Of a stretch of 64,000 bases of DNA, positions 39,033 through 47,975 are shown in pieces. How positions within the stretch are numbered: position 1 is the stretch's first letter; every line of letters starts with the position of its first letter. The position numbers and the translations under genes were made by a program. The notes under the pieces were generated by a model that was not told the origin of the DNA, made no database searches, and saw only the letters and a list, made by a program, of their open reading frames with translations. The stretch spans positions 43,501-107,500 of the forward strand of contig NZ_NJFZ01000001.1 in NCBI RefSeq assembly GCF_002270355.1, read 5' to 3'. The DNA is from Flectobacillus sp. BAB-3569 (lineage in GTDB: Bacteria; Bacteroidota; Bacteroidia; Cytophagales; Spirosomataceae).

Positions 39033-40934
39033 TTAACCTAAAATGAAGATTCTTAAACCCCAAATCAACATGACAGCAATCGAAATTACCATAGCGAAGA
39101 TGTAATAGCCTGTTGTACCATTTTGTACCAAACGTGCTTCGCCAGCAATGCCTTTTACTAATTTGCCAATTCCTTCAACAATCAAGTCGATAACCAAGAA
39201 TTCAACAAATGAATAAAATGCATTCGAAAGTGCTGTGATTGGTTTTACAAATACAGTATCATAAAGTTCGTCGATATAATATTTGTTATAAACCACTTTT
39301 TGAAGACCTGTCTCAGTACCATCTGCGTCTGGAACAGCCTTTTTACTCACATAAATCACATAAGCAACAGCTGCTGAAACCAAAGCTGCTATCACAGAAA
39401 TAATCATCAACATTTTTTCTGTAGCTTCGTCTGGGGCATGAGCTTCCACATGACTTTGAGCAAACAATGGCTCCATGAAAGTGGCAAGACTTGCATGTCC
39501 ACCAAAAATATGTGGTAAGTTAAAGAAACCACCTGCTGCCGAAAGTACTGCCAAAATCATTAATGGCGCTGTCATGGCAATTGGTGATTCATGCAAATGA
39601 TGCTCTTGTTCGTGAGTTCCTCTAAATTCTCCGAAGAATGTCAAGAACAATAATCTAAACATATAGAATGATGTCATCATAGATCCTGCCAATGCCAATA
39701 CCCACATCAATTTGTTGTGCTCGTATACATGAGCTAAAATTTCATCTTTTGAGAAGAAACCTGCAAATGGAGGAATACCAGAAATTGCAATTGTAGCAAT
39801 CAAGAATGTAATGAATGTAATTGGTAATTTTTTACGCAAACCGCCCATTGAACGAATATCTTGTTCATCTGACATCGCATGAATTACTGAACCTGCACCC
39901 AAGAACAACAATGCCTTGAAGAATGCGTGAGTCATTACGTGGAAGAAAGAAGAACTATAAGCCATGACGCCTAAGCCCATAAACATATATCCTAACTGCG
40001 AAACAGTTGAATAAGCCAGTACTTTTTTGATGTCGTTTTGTAACAAACCAATTGATGCTGCCAACAATGCTGTTGCTGTACCTACCCATCCAATCACTTC
40101 AAGTGTTTCTGGTGAAAGGCTATACAACACATTAGAACGGATAATCATGTAGATACCCGCAGTTACCATCGTTGCAGCGTGAATCAAGGCTGATACAGGA
40201 GTAGGACCCGCCATCGCATCTGGCAACCAGGTGTACAATGGAATTTGAGCTGATTTACCCATGGCTCCTACAAATAACAAAAGCGTGATGTACATCAACG
40301 TTTTGTCACCTGACTCATAACCACCTTCAGCTACTTTGCTAAATACGTCAGCGTACTCAACGGTGCCAAAGTGTGTGATAATAAGGAAGATACCTAATAA
40401 AAAGCCTAAGTCACCAATACGGTTCATAATAAAGGCTTTGCGAGCTGCATTGCCGTAGTTAGTGTTTTTGTTCCAGAAACCGATCAATAAATAAGAACAT
40501 AAACCTACGCCTTCCCAACCGATAAACATTACCACGTAGTTTGAACCCAATACCAACAAGAGCATGAAGAACAAGAAAAGGTTTAAGAAAGCAAAGAACT
40601 TTCCAAAACCTTCATCGTGGTGCATATAACCAATTGAGTATATGTGAATCAAAGAACCAACTCCTGTGATAATCAACAACATCAACAAGGACAATTGGTC
40701 GATTTGAAATGACATCGAAATGTTGAGATCTCCGATGGTAATCCAGTCGAAGATATGAGCAACTTCTGGCTGTCCAGAAAAGTTGAGGAACAGACTAAGC
40801 GCACAGGCAAATGAAGCCAACGCTGCTGCCGAGCCAATTACACCAACTAATGATTTTGGTACACGACGGAATCCAAGCCCGTTGATTAAAAAACCAATTA
40901 GTGGAAAAAGGGGGATAAGTACTGCTAATGACAT
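39033..40934 (-). CDS. nuoL: NADH-quinone oxidoreductase subunit L
   Basis: NuoL is the distal antiporter-like subunit, with the long lateral helix that couples the proton pumps. The 633 residues show YMHHDEGFGKFFAFLNLFLFFM, FIGWEGVGLCSYLLIGFW with the conserved Glu, QIPLYTWLPDAMAGPTPVSALIHAATMVTAG, and KKVLAYSTVSQLGYMFMGLG. The C-terminal ~130 residues contain the amphipathic lateral helix and the anchor helix ending MLIWGLRIFILG. It follows nuoK by 67 nt. Confidence 0.97.
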   Translation of the reverse strand: MSLAVLIPLFPLIGFLINGLGFRRVPKSLVGVIGSAAALASFACALSLFLNFSGQPEVAHIFDWITIGDLNISMSFQIDQLSLLMLLIITGVGSLIHIYSIGYMHHDEGFGKFFAFLNLFLFFMLLLVLGSNYVVMFIGWEGVGLCSYLLIGFWNKNTNYGNAARKAFIMNRIGDLGFLLGIFLIITHFGTVEYADVFSKVAEGGYESGDKTLMYITLLLFVGAMGKSAQIPLYTWLPDAMAGPTPVSALIHAATMVTAGIYMIIRSNVLYSLSPETLEVIGWVGTATALLAASIGLLQNDIKKVLAYSTVSQLGYMFMGLGVMAYSSSFFHVMTHAFFKALLFLGAGSVIHAMSDEQDIRSMGGLRKKLPITFITFLIATIAISGIPPFAGFFSKDEILAHVYEHNKLMWVLALAGSMMTSFYMFRLLFLTFFGEFRGTHEQEHHLHESPIAMTAPLMILAVLSAAGGFFNLPHIFGGHASLATFMEPLFAQSHVEAHAPDEATEKMLMIISVIAALVSAAVAYVIYVSKKAVPDADGTETGLQKVVYNKYYIDELYDTVFVKPITALSNAFYSFVEFLVIDLIVEGIGKLVKGIAGEARLVQNGTTGYYIFAMVISIAVMLIWGLRIFILG

Positions 40935-41001
40935 AATTTTTAGAGCTATAAGCAGTGAGTCTTGCTGTAAATGATTTAAAACAAATACTCACACCTGATA
41001 A

Positions 41002-41331
41002 TTACCACTTTAATTTATTCAAAATACCTACATCAATTGATTGAATATTGCGATAAATCATCACAATGATGGCCAAACCTACCGCTACTTCGGCAGCCGC
41101 CACAGCCATAATAAAGAATACAAATACTTGCCCAGTTGGGTCAGCTTTGTACGAAGAAAAGGCTGCTAAAAGAAGATTGGCTGCATTTAGCATCAATTCG
41201 ACTGACATAAAGATGATGATTGCATTTCGGCGTGTTAATACTCCAATAATGCCGATACAAAATAAAGCCGTACTGAACCACACATAGTTGTTCAGAGGAA
41301 TTTGTCGGATAACGTCAGGTATTTGTTGCAT
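41002..41331 (-). CDS. nuoK: NADH-quinone oxidoreductase subunit K
   Basis: NuoK is a three-helix subunit linking the antiporter-like subunits to the quinone module. The 109 residues contain the conserved membrane Glu in IIFMSVELMLNAANLLL and a second one in AAAEVAVGLAIIV. It is the first gene of this nuoK-L-M-N run. nuoA-J are not in the window: the next gene upstream (41564) is an exonuclease, so the complex I genes are split. Confidence 0.96.
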   Translation of the reverse strand: MQQIPDVIRQIPLNNYVWFSTALFCIGIIGVLTRRNAIIIFMSVELMLNAANLLLAAFSSYKADPTGQVFVFFIMAVAAAEVAVGLAIIVMIYRNIQSIDVGILNKLKW

Positions 41332-41483
41332 AAGTCTTTAAGTTTGGTGGATAGATGAAGTCTATCTCTTTTGTTTTTGTCAAACTAAGAAAGAATAGAT
41401 TCGTCTAAACATTCAACTTTAAATGGTTAACCTCGAAGTGCGAGGCTCATTTATAGTTCTTACAGTTTTCGGAAAATTCGGGG

Positions 41484-41491
41484 CAAAAATA
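41484..41491 (-). promoter_or_regulatory. TAnnTTTG-type -7 box before nuoK
   Basis: TATTTTTG on the minus strand lies 152 nt upstream of the nuoK start and after the exonuclease stop. It would give the nuoKLMN run its own transcript. A -33 element was not found. Confidence 0.35.
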
Positions 41492-41563
41492 AGGAATATG
41501 TTTGAAAAGTCGCTAAAATATGAACCAAATACAAGCGGTTTTTCATTATAATTATTTTCCCTA

Positions 41564-42379
41564 TTAACGATTATTAAAAGCTCGTAACTTTATCTCGGTA
41601 AGTTTTCGCTTAGTATCAAGTGGAAAATCGCCTTTCATCATCCAATCATAATACGATGGCTCGTCCTTAAGTACTTGTACTACAGGCTTTCCAGCGTGCT
41701 TTCCAAAGTTGATTACTTCTACGCCTTCACGATTGAACACAATTCTTTGCGCAAAATCTACCAGTTTGGCAGAAGTTAACTCATGAAGTGCATCCATATC
41801 ATTTTTGACAGGGACGAAATCTTCCCCTTTCTCGTTTTTGATGACGACACCTTCGTATCGTTTAACTTGGGCATTCAAAATTTCCAACGTTGCAATCGTA
41901 TCCGCTTCGGCTGAGTGCGCATCAATAAGCTCTTTACTACAGTAGAACTTATAAGCCGCCGAAAGGTTTCGTGGTTCCATCATGTGAAAAATCCTTTGAG
42001 CATCGATAAGGCGACGGTTTTTGACATCGAATTCTACATCATTGCGCAAAAATTCTTCAACCAACATTGGTACATCAAAGCGATTCGAGTTGAAGCCCGC
42101 TAAGTCACAACCCTCCAAGAATTGAGCCATAGATTTGGCAATTTGCTTGAATGATGGCTCATTGGCAACATCGTCATCATAAATACCGTGGACCATCGAT
42201 GACTCCACTGGAATTGGCATTCCTGGATTGACACGACGAGTTTTGACCGTTACTGTCCCATCAATATTTGCTTTGGCAATACTGATTTCGACGATACGGT
42301 CTTTGATAACATTCACGCCTGTTGTTTCCAAATCGAAAAAGGCGAGTGGCTTGCGAAGGTTTAATTGATGTGTAAGCAT
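41564..42379 (-). CDS. DnaQ-type 3'-5' exonuclease with C-terminal DUF3820-like segment
   Basis: The N-terminal ~180 residues form a DEDDh exonuclease like DNA polymerase III epsilon and RNase T. Exo I is FFDLETTGV with D16 and E18, Exo II lies around DLAGFNSNRFDVPMLVEEF, and Exo III is HSAEADTIATLEI. The C-terminal ~60 residues (VINFGKHAGKPVVQVLKDEPSYYDWMMKG) match the short DUF3820-type motif often fused to such exonucleases in this phylum. The 271 residues suit a stand-alone repair or RNA-processing exonuclease rather than the polymerase-bound epsilon subunit. A TAACTTTG box lies 32 nt upstream. Confidence 0.92.
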   Translation of the reverse strand: MLTHQLNLRKPLAFFDLETTGVNVIKDRIVEISIAKANIDGTVTVKTRRVNPGMPIPVESSMVHGIYDDDVANEPSFKQIAKSMAQFLEGCDLAGFNSNRFDVPMLVEEFLRNDVEFDVKNRRLIDAQRIFHMMEPRNLSAAYKFYCSKELIDAHSAEADTIATLEILNAQVKRYEGVVIKNEKGEDFVPVKNDMDALHELTSAKLVDFAQRIVFNREGVEVINFGKHAGKPVVQVLKDEPSYYDWMMKGDFPLDTKRKLTEIKLRAFNNR

Positions 42380-42817
42380 AAGGCTAGCCCTCAGGTGAGA
42401 TGAGGCTCTGCAAAGTTAGAGAAAATATAGTTGATTCCTGTGTTGGGTTTCACTTCTTATTTCTATTTTTGGCAAAACATAACAAAAAATGAGTATTTTC
42501 AGTTATTCTACTAAATCGATTTTGTACAACGTTTGTAGTTTACAGTTGGATTAAAATAGCTTCATAGATGATACTTTATCTGAAGTTTATTTAGTAGATA
42601 GAGACCCTAATCAATAAAGTTATCTTCAATGTTAAGTATAAAAATCTCATAGAGTTGAAGATACTTTTTAGCGATATACAATAAGAATGCTCTAAAACAC
42701 ATTGAGAGTTATATCCTGAACAAAAAATAAATGTTCGCATAGATAGAATTTGACAATTCAAATTCACCAATCATTATTTATCACCCTTAGTATCCAGCTT
42801 AGTAGTTGGATTAAAGT
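42380..42817. other. Intergenic region between the exonuclease and the polyprenyl synthase
   Basis: This 438-base divergent region holds the exonuclease promoter box and otherwise AT-rich sequence. The 11-mer GTTGGATTAAA occurs twice (about 42545 and 42806), the second just upstream of the polyprenyl synthase ATG. I see no gene or RNA here. Confidence 0.45.
42411..42418 (-). promoter_or_regulatory. TAnnTTTG-type -7 box before the exonuclease
   Basis: TAACTTTG on the minus strand is an exact match 31 nt upstream of the ATG at 42379. No clear -33 element was found. Confidence 0.4.
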
Positions 42818-43789
42818 ATGACCACAAAACAGTTTATCCAAGCTTTAGAAGAAGAATTTCAGCAACAACAATACGGGCAATCGCCGGTTGAACTTTATGA
42901 GCCTATTCGTTACTTGATGTCTTTGGGAGGCAAGCGTTTACGCCCACTTATGACCTTGATGTCGACGGCTTTGTTTACAGACGAATGGCAAAAAGCCATC
43001 AAACCAGCAACCGCAGTAGAAGTTTTCCATAATTTTACCCTAATGCACGACGATATTATGGACAAAGCGCCCTTGCGTCGTGGAAAGCCCACCGTTCATG
43101 CCAAATGGAATGACAATACTGCTATTCTTTCAGGAGATGTGATGTTGGTACAAGCCTATGAGTTGATGCTTTTTGTAGAAGATAAAAACTTGAAAAAAGC
43201 ATTACAACGCTTCAATCGTACGGCGGCCGAAGTATGTGAAGGACAACAGTTTGATATGAATTTTGAGACTCGTGAAAATGTGACGGAGGACGAATATATC
43301 GAAATGATTCGCCTGAAAACTAGCGTACTTTTGGGTTTTGCCCTCGAACTAGGCGGAATCATTGGTGGCGCAAGTGATAAAACTTGTCAAACATTATATG
43401 ATTTGGGTATTAATATTGGTTTAGGTTTTCAGTTGAAGGATGATTTGTTAGATGTTTATGGCGACCCAGCTAAGTTTGGTAAGCAAGTGGGAGGTGATAT
43501 TATTTCTAATAAAAAAACTTATATGCTGATTGAAGCACTAGGTCAAGCTACTGGCGAAACTAAAACACAGCTTGAATATTGGTTATCCTTAAAAACTTTT
43601 GACCCGGCTGAAAAAGTAAACGCCGTGAGAGGTATTTATGACAAACTTGAAATTCGCAAAATGGCTGAAGCTAAAATCAATGACTATTTCCAAAAAGCCT
43701 TTGAATTGCTAGATAGCCTAAAAGTTGAAGCTGAGCGTAAAGCGGAGTTGAGGGCATTTGCTAATATTTTGATTGATAGAGAAGTTTAG
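42818..43789 (+). CDS. Polyprenyl (isoprenyl) diphosphate synthase
   Basis: The enzyme extends allylic diphosphates with isopentenyl diphosphate to make long-chain polyprenyl diphosphates for quinones or lipid carriers. The 323 residues have GGKRLRP (37-43), the first Asp-rich motif DDIMDKAPLRRGKP with DDxxD at 78-82, and the second Asp-rich motif DDLLD (208-212) followed by the Bacteroidota-typical VYGDPAKFGKQVGGDI. The residues just before the first motif are bulky (FTLMH), but the product chain length cannot be fixed. It is followed by its own hairpin terminator and then a rhomboid gene. Confidence 0.94.
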   Translation: MTTKQFIQALEEEFQQQQYGQSPVELYEPIRYLMSLGGKRLRPLMTLMSTALFTDEWQKAIKPATAVEVFHNFTLMHDDIMDKAPLRRGKPTVHAKWNDNTAILSGDVMLVQAYELMLFVEDKNLKKALQRFNRTAAEVCEGQQFDMNFETRENVTEDEYIEMIRLKTSVLLGFALELGGIIGGASDKTCQTLYDLGINIGLGFQLKDDLLDVYGDPAKFGKQVGGDIISNKKTYMLIEALGQATGETKTQLEYWLSLKTFDPAEKVNAVRGIYDKLEIRKMAEAKINDYFQKAFELLDSLKVEAERKAELRAFANILIDREV

Positions 43790-43928
43790 TTTAAATTTGT
43801 AGAATACGGCTGTTGTCCGTAAGCTATGGGCTGTAGGCTTTTGGCTTATTTTATTGATAAAACTGGTAGTTTTAAAGAAGCTCCTGAGTTTCATAGAGTC
43901 TATACACTCAATATTCAAAAACTTTATG

Positions 43929-43965
43929 AACAGTCGGACCTGGTCTGACTGTTTTTATTTTTATT
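43929..43965 (+). terminator. Palindromic terminator after the polyprenyl synthase
   Basis: AACAGTC (43929-43935) pairs with GACTGTT (43947-43953). A G-T pair and four more inner pairs (GACC/GGTC) around one central T continue the symmetry. TTTTTATTTTTATTT follows. The core resembles the inverted copy at 45985-46004. Confidence 0.65.
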
Positions 43966-43973
43966 TCTAACAA

Positions 43974-44606
43974 ATGGCAGATTTATCTCTAAATGAAGTA
44001 CTAATCCTGATTACAGCGTTGGTTAGTATTCTCGCCTTTCGTAATTACGAGCTTATGGATAAGCTTGTTTTGAATCCCTATTCAATTAGTCGCCGTCAAG
44101 AGTATTGGCGTTTTGTAACTTCAGGTTTTGTTCATGCAGACTTTGGTCATTTGTTTGTAAATATGTTTACCCTGTATTCTTTTGGTAATATGATGGAGCA
44201 GATTTACAATCAAATTTCACCCGGGAATGGTGCTTTGCTCTATTTATTGCTCTATATCGGAGGTATCATTGTTTCGGATTTACCTACTTTTTTTAAACAT
44301 AGGAATCAATTTAGTTATAATTCTCTTGGTGCTTCAGGTGGTGTATCTAGTGTGTTGTTTGCTGCTATTTTGTTTGCACCAACTCAAAGCCTTTATATTT
44401 TTGCTATTTTACCCATTCCTGCCATTGTTTATGGATTTTTGTTTACAGGCTATTCTATTTATATGTCCAAAAGAAGTATGTCGAACATCAATCACGATGC
44501 ACATTTGTATGGCGCTTTATACGGTGTAATCATTACAATTATTATCTATCCAAAAGTACTTATGATTTTTACAAATCAGATTTTACATTGGGGAGGTGGG
44601 CTTTAA
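43974..44606 (+). CDS. Rhomboid-family intramembrane serine protease (210 aa)
   Basis: This is the third rhomboid of the window and the most compact, with six transmembrane helices and no extra domains. The L1 loop has YWRFVTSGFVHADFGHLFVNMFTLYSFG. The catalytic serine is S121 in YNSLGASGGVSSV and the histidine is H177 in HDAHLYGALYG. The ATG is 8 nt after the T tail of the preceding terminator, so transcription must start very close to the ATG or read through. Substrate unknown. Confidence 0.93.
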   Translation: MADLSLNEVLILITALVSILAFRNYELMDKLVLNPYSISRRQEYWRFVTSGFVHADFGHLFVNMFTLYSFGNMMEQIYNQISPGNGALLYLLLYIGGIIVSDLPTFFKHRNQFSYNSLGASGGVSSVLFAAILFAPTQSLYIFAILPIPAIVYGFLFTGYSIYMSKRSMSNINHDAHLYGALYGVIITIIIYPKVLMIFTNQILHWGGGL

Positions 44607-44616
44607 GTATTATTGG

Positions 44617-44666
44617 TGAATTTTGAATGCAAATATTTATACTCACAACTCTTCACTCAAAATTCA
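44617..44666. repeat. Inverted repeat in the rhomboid-dxr gap
   Basis: TGAATTTTGA (44617-44626) and TCAAAATTCA (44657-44666) are perfect 10-bp inverted copies 30 nt apart, without a following T run. They may form a weak hairpin downstream of the rhomboid gene. Confidence 0.4.
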
Positions 44667-44733
44667 TCACTCATAGAACCCTTCAACTATCTGAGTACAA
44701 CAAACAGAATAGATTGTTTCATCATTAAGATTT

Positions 44734-45885
44734 ATGCAAAAAAGGAATATTGCTATTTTAGGTTCGACAGGTTCGATTGGCACACAAGCCCTCGAAGTAA
44801 TTCAGGCGAATCCTACTATTTTTGAAGTAGAAGTACTTACAGCTCAAAGTAATGCTCAGTTGTTGATTGAACAAGCCCTCGCTTTTCGTCCCAATTGTGT
44901 TGTGATTGGTAATGAATCACTTTACAGCCAAGTTTTTGATGCCCTCGACCCATACGGAATTAAAGTATATGCAGGCGCACAAGCCCTCGAGTCGGTTGTA
45001 CAAATGGAAGCAATAGATATGGTATTGACTTCGATGGTAGGATATGCGGGCTTACTTCCAACAATCAAAGCTATCGAAGCTGGCAAACATATTGCTTTGG
45101 CTAATAAAGAAACTTTGGTGGTGGCGGGTGAGTTGATTACTGCCTTGGCACAACAAAAGGGTGTTAATATTTATCCTGTCGATTCTGAACACTCGGCTAT
45201 TTTTCAATGCTTGGTAGGGGAGTTCCATAATCCTATCGAAAAGATTATTTTGACAGCATCGGGTGGTCCTTTTAGAGGAAAAAAACGTGAAGAATTAATT
45301 AATGTAACTAAAGCTCAAGCTCTGAAGCACCCTAACTGGGTGATGGGTGCTAAGATTACGATCGACTCGGCTAGCTTGATGAATAAAGGTTTAGAGGTAA
45401 TTGAAGCAAAATGGCTTTTTAATCTTAATGCTTCTCAAATTGATGTGGTGGTACATCCACAGTCTATTATTCACTCGTTGGTACAGTTTGAAGATGGCTC
45501 TATCAAAGCTCAAATGGGTTTGCCTGATATGAAACTCCCTATTCAGTTTGCATTGGGTTTTCCAAACAGACTAAAATCAGACTTCCCTCGTTTTGATTTC
45601 ATTAATTATCCAAATCTTACATTTGAGCAACCTGATAAAGAAACATTTCGTAACTTGCAACTAGCATTTGACGCAATGGCTCAGGGGGGAAATATGCCTT
45701 GTATCTTGAACGCTGCGAATGAGATAGCCGTGGCTGCCTTTTTGGAAGATAAAATTGGCTTTTTACAAATGTCAGATTTGATTGAAACTTGTATGGCAAA
45801 AGTTCTGTTTATCAAGCATCCAACTTTGGATGATTATATCCAAACAGATGCTGCAACGAGAGTATTTGCAAGTGAAAATCTCTAA
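44734..45885 (+). CDS. dxr: 1-deoxy-D-xylulose-5-phosphate reductoisomerase
   Basis: Dxr (IspC) converts DXP to 2-C-methyl-D-erythritol 4-phosphate with NADPH, the second MEP-pathway step. The 383 residues start with the nucleotide fold ILGSTGSIGTQALEVI (6-21). The metal and substrate motifs are LANKETLVVAGE, VDSEHSAIFQCL, ILTASGGPFRG, MGAKITIDSASLMNKGLEVIEA and VVHPQSIIHS. The ATG at 44734 gives a standard N-terminus. It is followed 136 nt later by rseP, a neighbour of dxr in many bacteria. Confidence 0.98.
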   Translation: MQKRNIAILGSTGSIGTQALEVIQANPTIFEVEVLTAQSNAQLLIEQALAFRPNCVVIGNESLYSQVFDALDPYGIKVYAGAQALESVVQMEAIDMVLTSMVGYAGLLPTIKAIEAGKHIALANKETLVVAGELITALAQQKGVNIYPVDSEHSAIFQCLVGEFHNPIEKIILTASGGPFRGKKREELINVTKAQALKHPNWVMGAKITIDSASLMNKGLEVIEAKWLFNLNASQIDVVVHPQSIIHSLVQFEDGSIKAQMGLPDMKLPIQFALGFPNRLKSDFPRFDFINYPNLTFEQPDKETFRNLQLAFDAMAQGGNMPCILNAANEIAVAAFLEDKIGFLQMSDLIETCMAKVLFIKHPTLDDYIQTDAATRVFASENL

Positions 45886-45984
45886 GAGTTTATCCACAGG
45901 AGAAATAGGAATGTAGATAAAAGTATCGAAAACGAACTTTCTCAGCTAAATTATATTTTTAAAACCTTAATAGAAAACAGTATT

Positions 45985-46004
45985 GGTCTGACAAGTTCAG
46001 ACTG
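45985..46004. repeat. Short palindromic element upstream of rseP
   Basis: GTCTGA (45986-45991) and TCAGAC (45997-46002) form a hairpin with a 5-nt loop just before the rseP start. In inverse orientation the 20-mer matches 15 of 20 positions of the palindrome at 43930, so the two may be copies of one element. Confidence 0.4.
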
Positions 46005-46021
46005 GGGCTAAAAGCTAAACA

Positions 46022-47406
46022 ATGGAAGGACTAGTGAAGGTTGGACAACTCATTTTGGGTTTGTCAATTTTAGTAAGTTTACACGAATTTGGGCATTATA
46101 TTACTGCCAAATGGTTTAAGATGCGAGTAGATAGATTCTACTTATTTTTCGATTTTCTTTTTCCAATACCTACTTTATTGAATTTTGCTTTGTTCAAAAA
46201 GAAAATTGGCGAAACAGAATATGGTTTAGGTTGGTTTCCGCTCGGTGGTTATGTGTCAATCGCAGGTATGATTGACGAGACACAGGATGCGTCTAAGCTT
46301 TCGGCTACTCCTGAGCCTTGGGAGTTTCGTGGAAAACCCGCTTGGCAACGATTGATCGTAATGTTGGGTGGTATTATCGTCAATGTAATTTTAGGGGTAT
46401 TAATCTTCTGGGGTATTAGTTTCAAAGAAGGTAATAACTATATTTCTAAAGCTGAGCTAAATAAAGAAGGTTTGTACGCTGGAGCACTCGGTAAAGAAGT
46501 AGGCTTTCAGTTAGGTGATAAGGTATTAAAAGTAAATGGTGAAGACTTCCATAGTTATACTGATATTGCTGGTGCTATTTTAGAAGACAAGACGGTTTAT
46601 ACAGTTGATAGAAATGGGAAAACGGTAGAAATCGTTATTCCAAGTGATTTCTTGAATAAGCTATCTGACCAAAAAGGAGAATTCATCCAGCCTTTATACA
46701 AATTTAAAGTAGCTCGTGTGGCTGAACCAAAAGAAGCCTCTTTCTTAGACAAACTTTTAGGTAATCCAGCGCCAGCCCCTGCACCAGCTTACACAGCAGG
46801 GATGAAGGATGGTGACGAAATTGTATCGATTAATGGCACTCCAGTGAAATACTTCCAGACTTTCAAGGAGGAACTTCAAAAGTATAAAAACAAACCAGTA
46901 ACCTTGGCTATTATTCGTGCTGGTAAAGCGGATACGCTTCGTATGACTACTGCTGAGGATGGTACTTTAGGTTTTTTCCAGAGTATTTGGTTCAAAAATC
47001 ACATGAAGATTATACCTTGGGGCAAGCTTTTGTGGTAGGAGCTGGCAATGCATTTGATGTAGTGTGGAAAAATATTCAAGGATTTAAGAAAATTTTCTCA
47101 GGTCAAGTACGTGCTGACAAAGCTTTGAGTGGCCCATTTGAAATTGCCGACATGTATGGTTCACACTGGGATTGGTTAAATTTCTGGAGCTTGACAGGCT
47201 TACTTTCAATGGCATTGGCATTTATGAATTTATTGCCAATTCCTGCTTTGGATGGTGGTCATGCTTTATTCTTGTTGTTTGAAATCATTACAGGACGCCC
47301 ACCATCAGAAAAATTCATGGAGCGCGCTCAACAAGTAGGAACCGTGATTTTACTTGGTTTGATGGTATTCGTTTTAGGAAATGGCCTTTTCAAAAAGCTT
47401 TTCTAG
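46022..47406 (+). CDS. rseP: Site-2 zinc metalloprotease RseP (frameshifted in this sequence)
   Basis: RseP is an inner-membrane intramembrane protease that cleaves anti-sigma factors and remnant signal peptides. The first frame holds HEFGH (21-25) in the first helix and a PDZ region (AGMKDGDEIVSINGTPVKYFQTF). It runs to SIWFKNH and then a wrong-frame tail. The next frame continues with EDYTLGQAFVVGAGNA and includes the second zinc motif (NLLPIPALDGGHALFLLFE). Adding one base to the A5 run at 46994-46998 joins them into a protein of about 460 residues, normal for the family. Both halves of the active site are intact. I treat it as one functional gene with a probable sequence error. Confidence 0.88.
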
Positions 47407-47471
47407 CAATAACCAATTTATACATTCAACAAACGTATGTTAATAAAATCAAAAAATATATTCAAAAACCT

Positions 47472-47975
47472 GTGAGATTCTCTTACAGGTTTTTGCTTTT
47501 GGGCGTAATGCTATCGCTCGGATTGATGGCTTTCAAAAAGCACGCTTTCCATACTAGCATTACTGAAATGCGTTATAATGCAAAGGAGAAAAGCTTTGAG
47601 ATAAGTTTGCGTGTTTTTAAGGATGATTTAGAAACAGTATTGACCAAAGAAAATCAAGGCAAGAAGATTGTATTGGACAAAACTGAAAAGTTTGACCCAC
47701 AAATTGATAAATATATCCAAAAGCATTTTGTGTGGTTCAATGCTCGTAATCAGCGAGTATCCTATCATTATTTAGGAAAAGAGCAAGAGGGAGATGCGAT
47801 GTGGTTGTATATCGAAATGCCTGCTCAAGAACCAATCAATGGCTCAAAACTTCAAAACGATGTATTGATGGAAGAGTTTGACGACCAAACCAATGTGGTT
47901 AATTTGTTTTATCAGTCAGAAAAAAAATCCTTTATTTTTAATCAAAAGAATAAGGTGTTTGGGGTAGGTTTTTAG
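47472..47975 (+). CDS. DUF6702-like exported protein
   Basis: This 167-residue protein has an N-terminal signal (RFLLLGVMLSLGLMA) and then a small strand-rich domain beginning KKHAFHTSITEMRYNAKEKSFEISLRVFKDDLE, the pattern of the DUF6702 family of Bacteroidota. Function is unknown. The start given is a GTG. An ATG at 47437 in the other frame would add MLIKSKKYIQKP if the A6 run at 47451-47456 lacked one base, so the true start is uncertain. It lies 65 nt after rseP. Its last 38 nt overlap the end of mcrC on the other strand. Confidence 0.7.
   Translation: MRFSYRFLLLGVMLSLGLMAFKKHAFHTSITEMRYNAKEKSFEISLRVFKDDLETVLTKENQGKKIVLDKTEKFDPQIDKYIQKHFVWFNARNQRVSYHYLGKEQEGDAMWLYIEMPAQEPINGSKLQNDVLMEEFDDQTNVVNLFYQSEKKSFIFNQKNKVFGVGF

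Noticed and set aside
44613..44825. 70-codon frame overlapping the start of dxr
   Set aside because: It overlaps the well-supported dxr N-terminus in another frame and covers an inverted repeat. Its composition is not protein-like.
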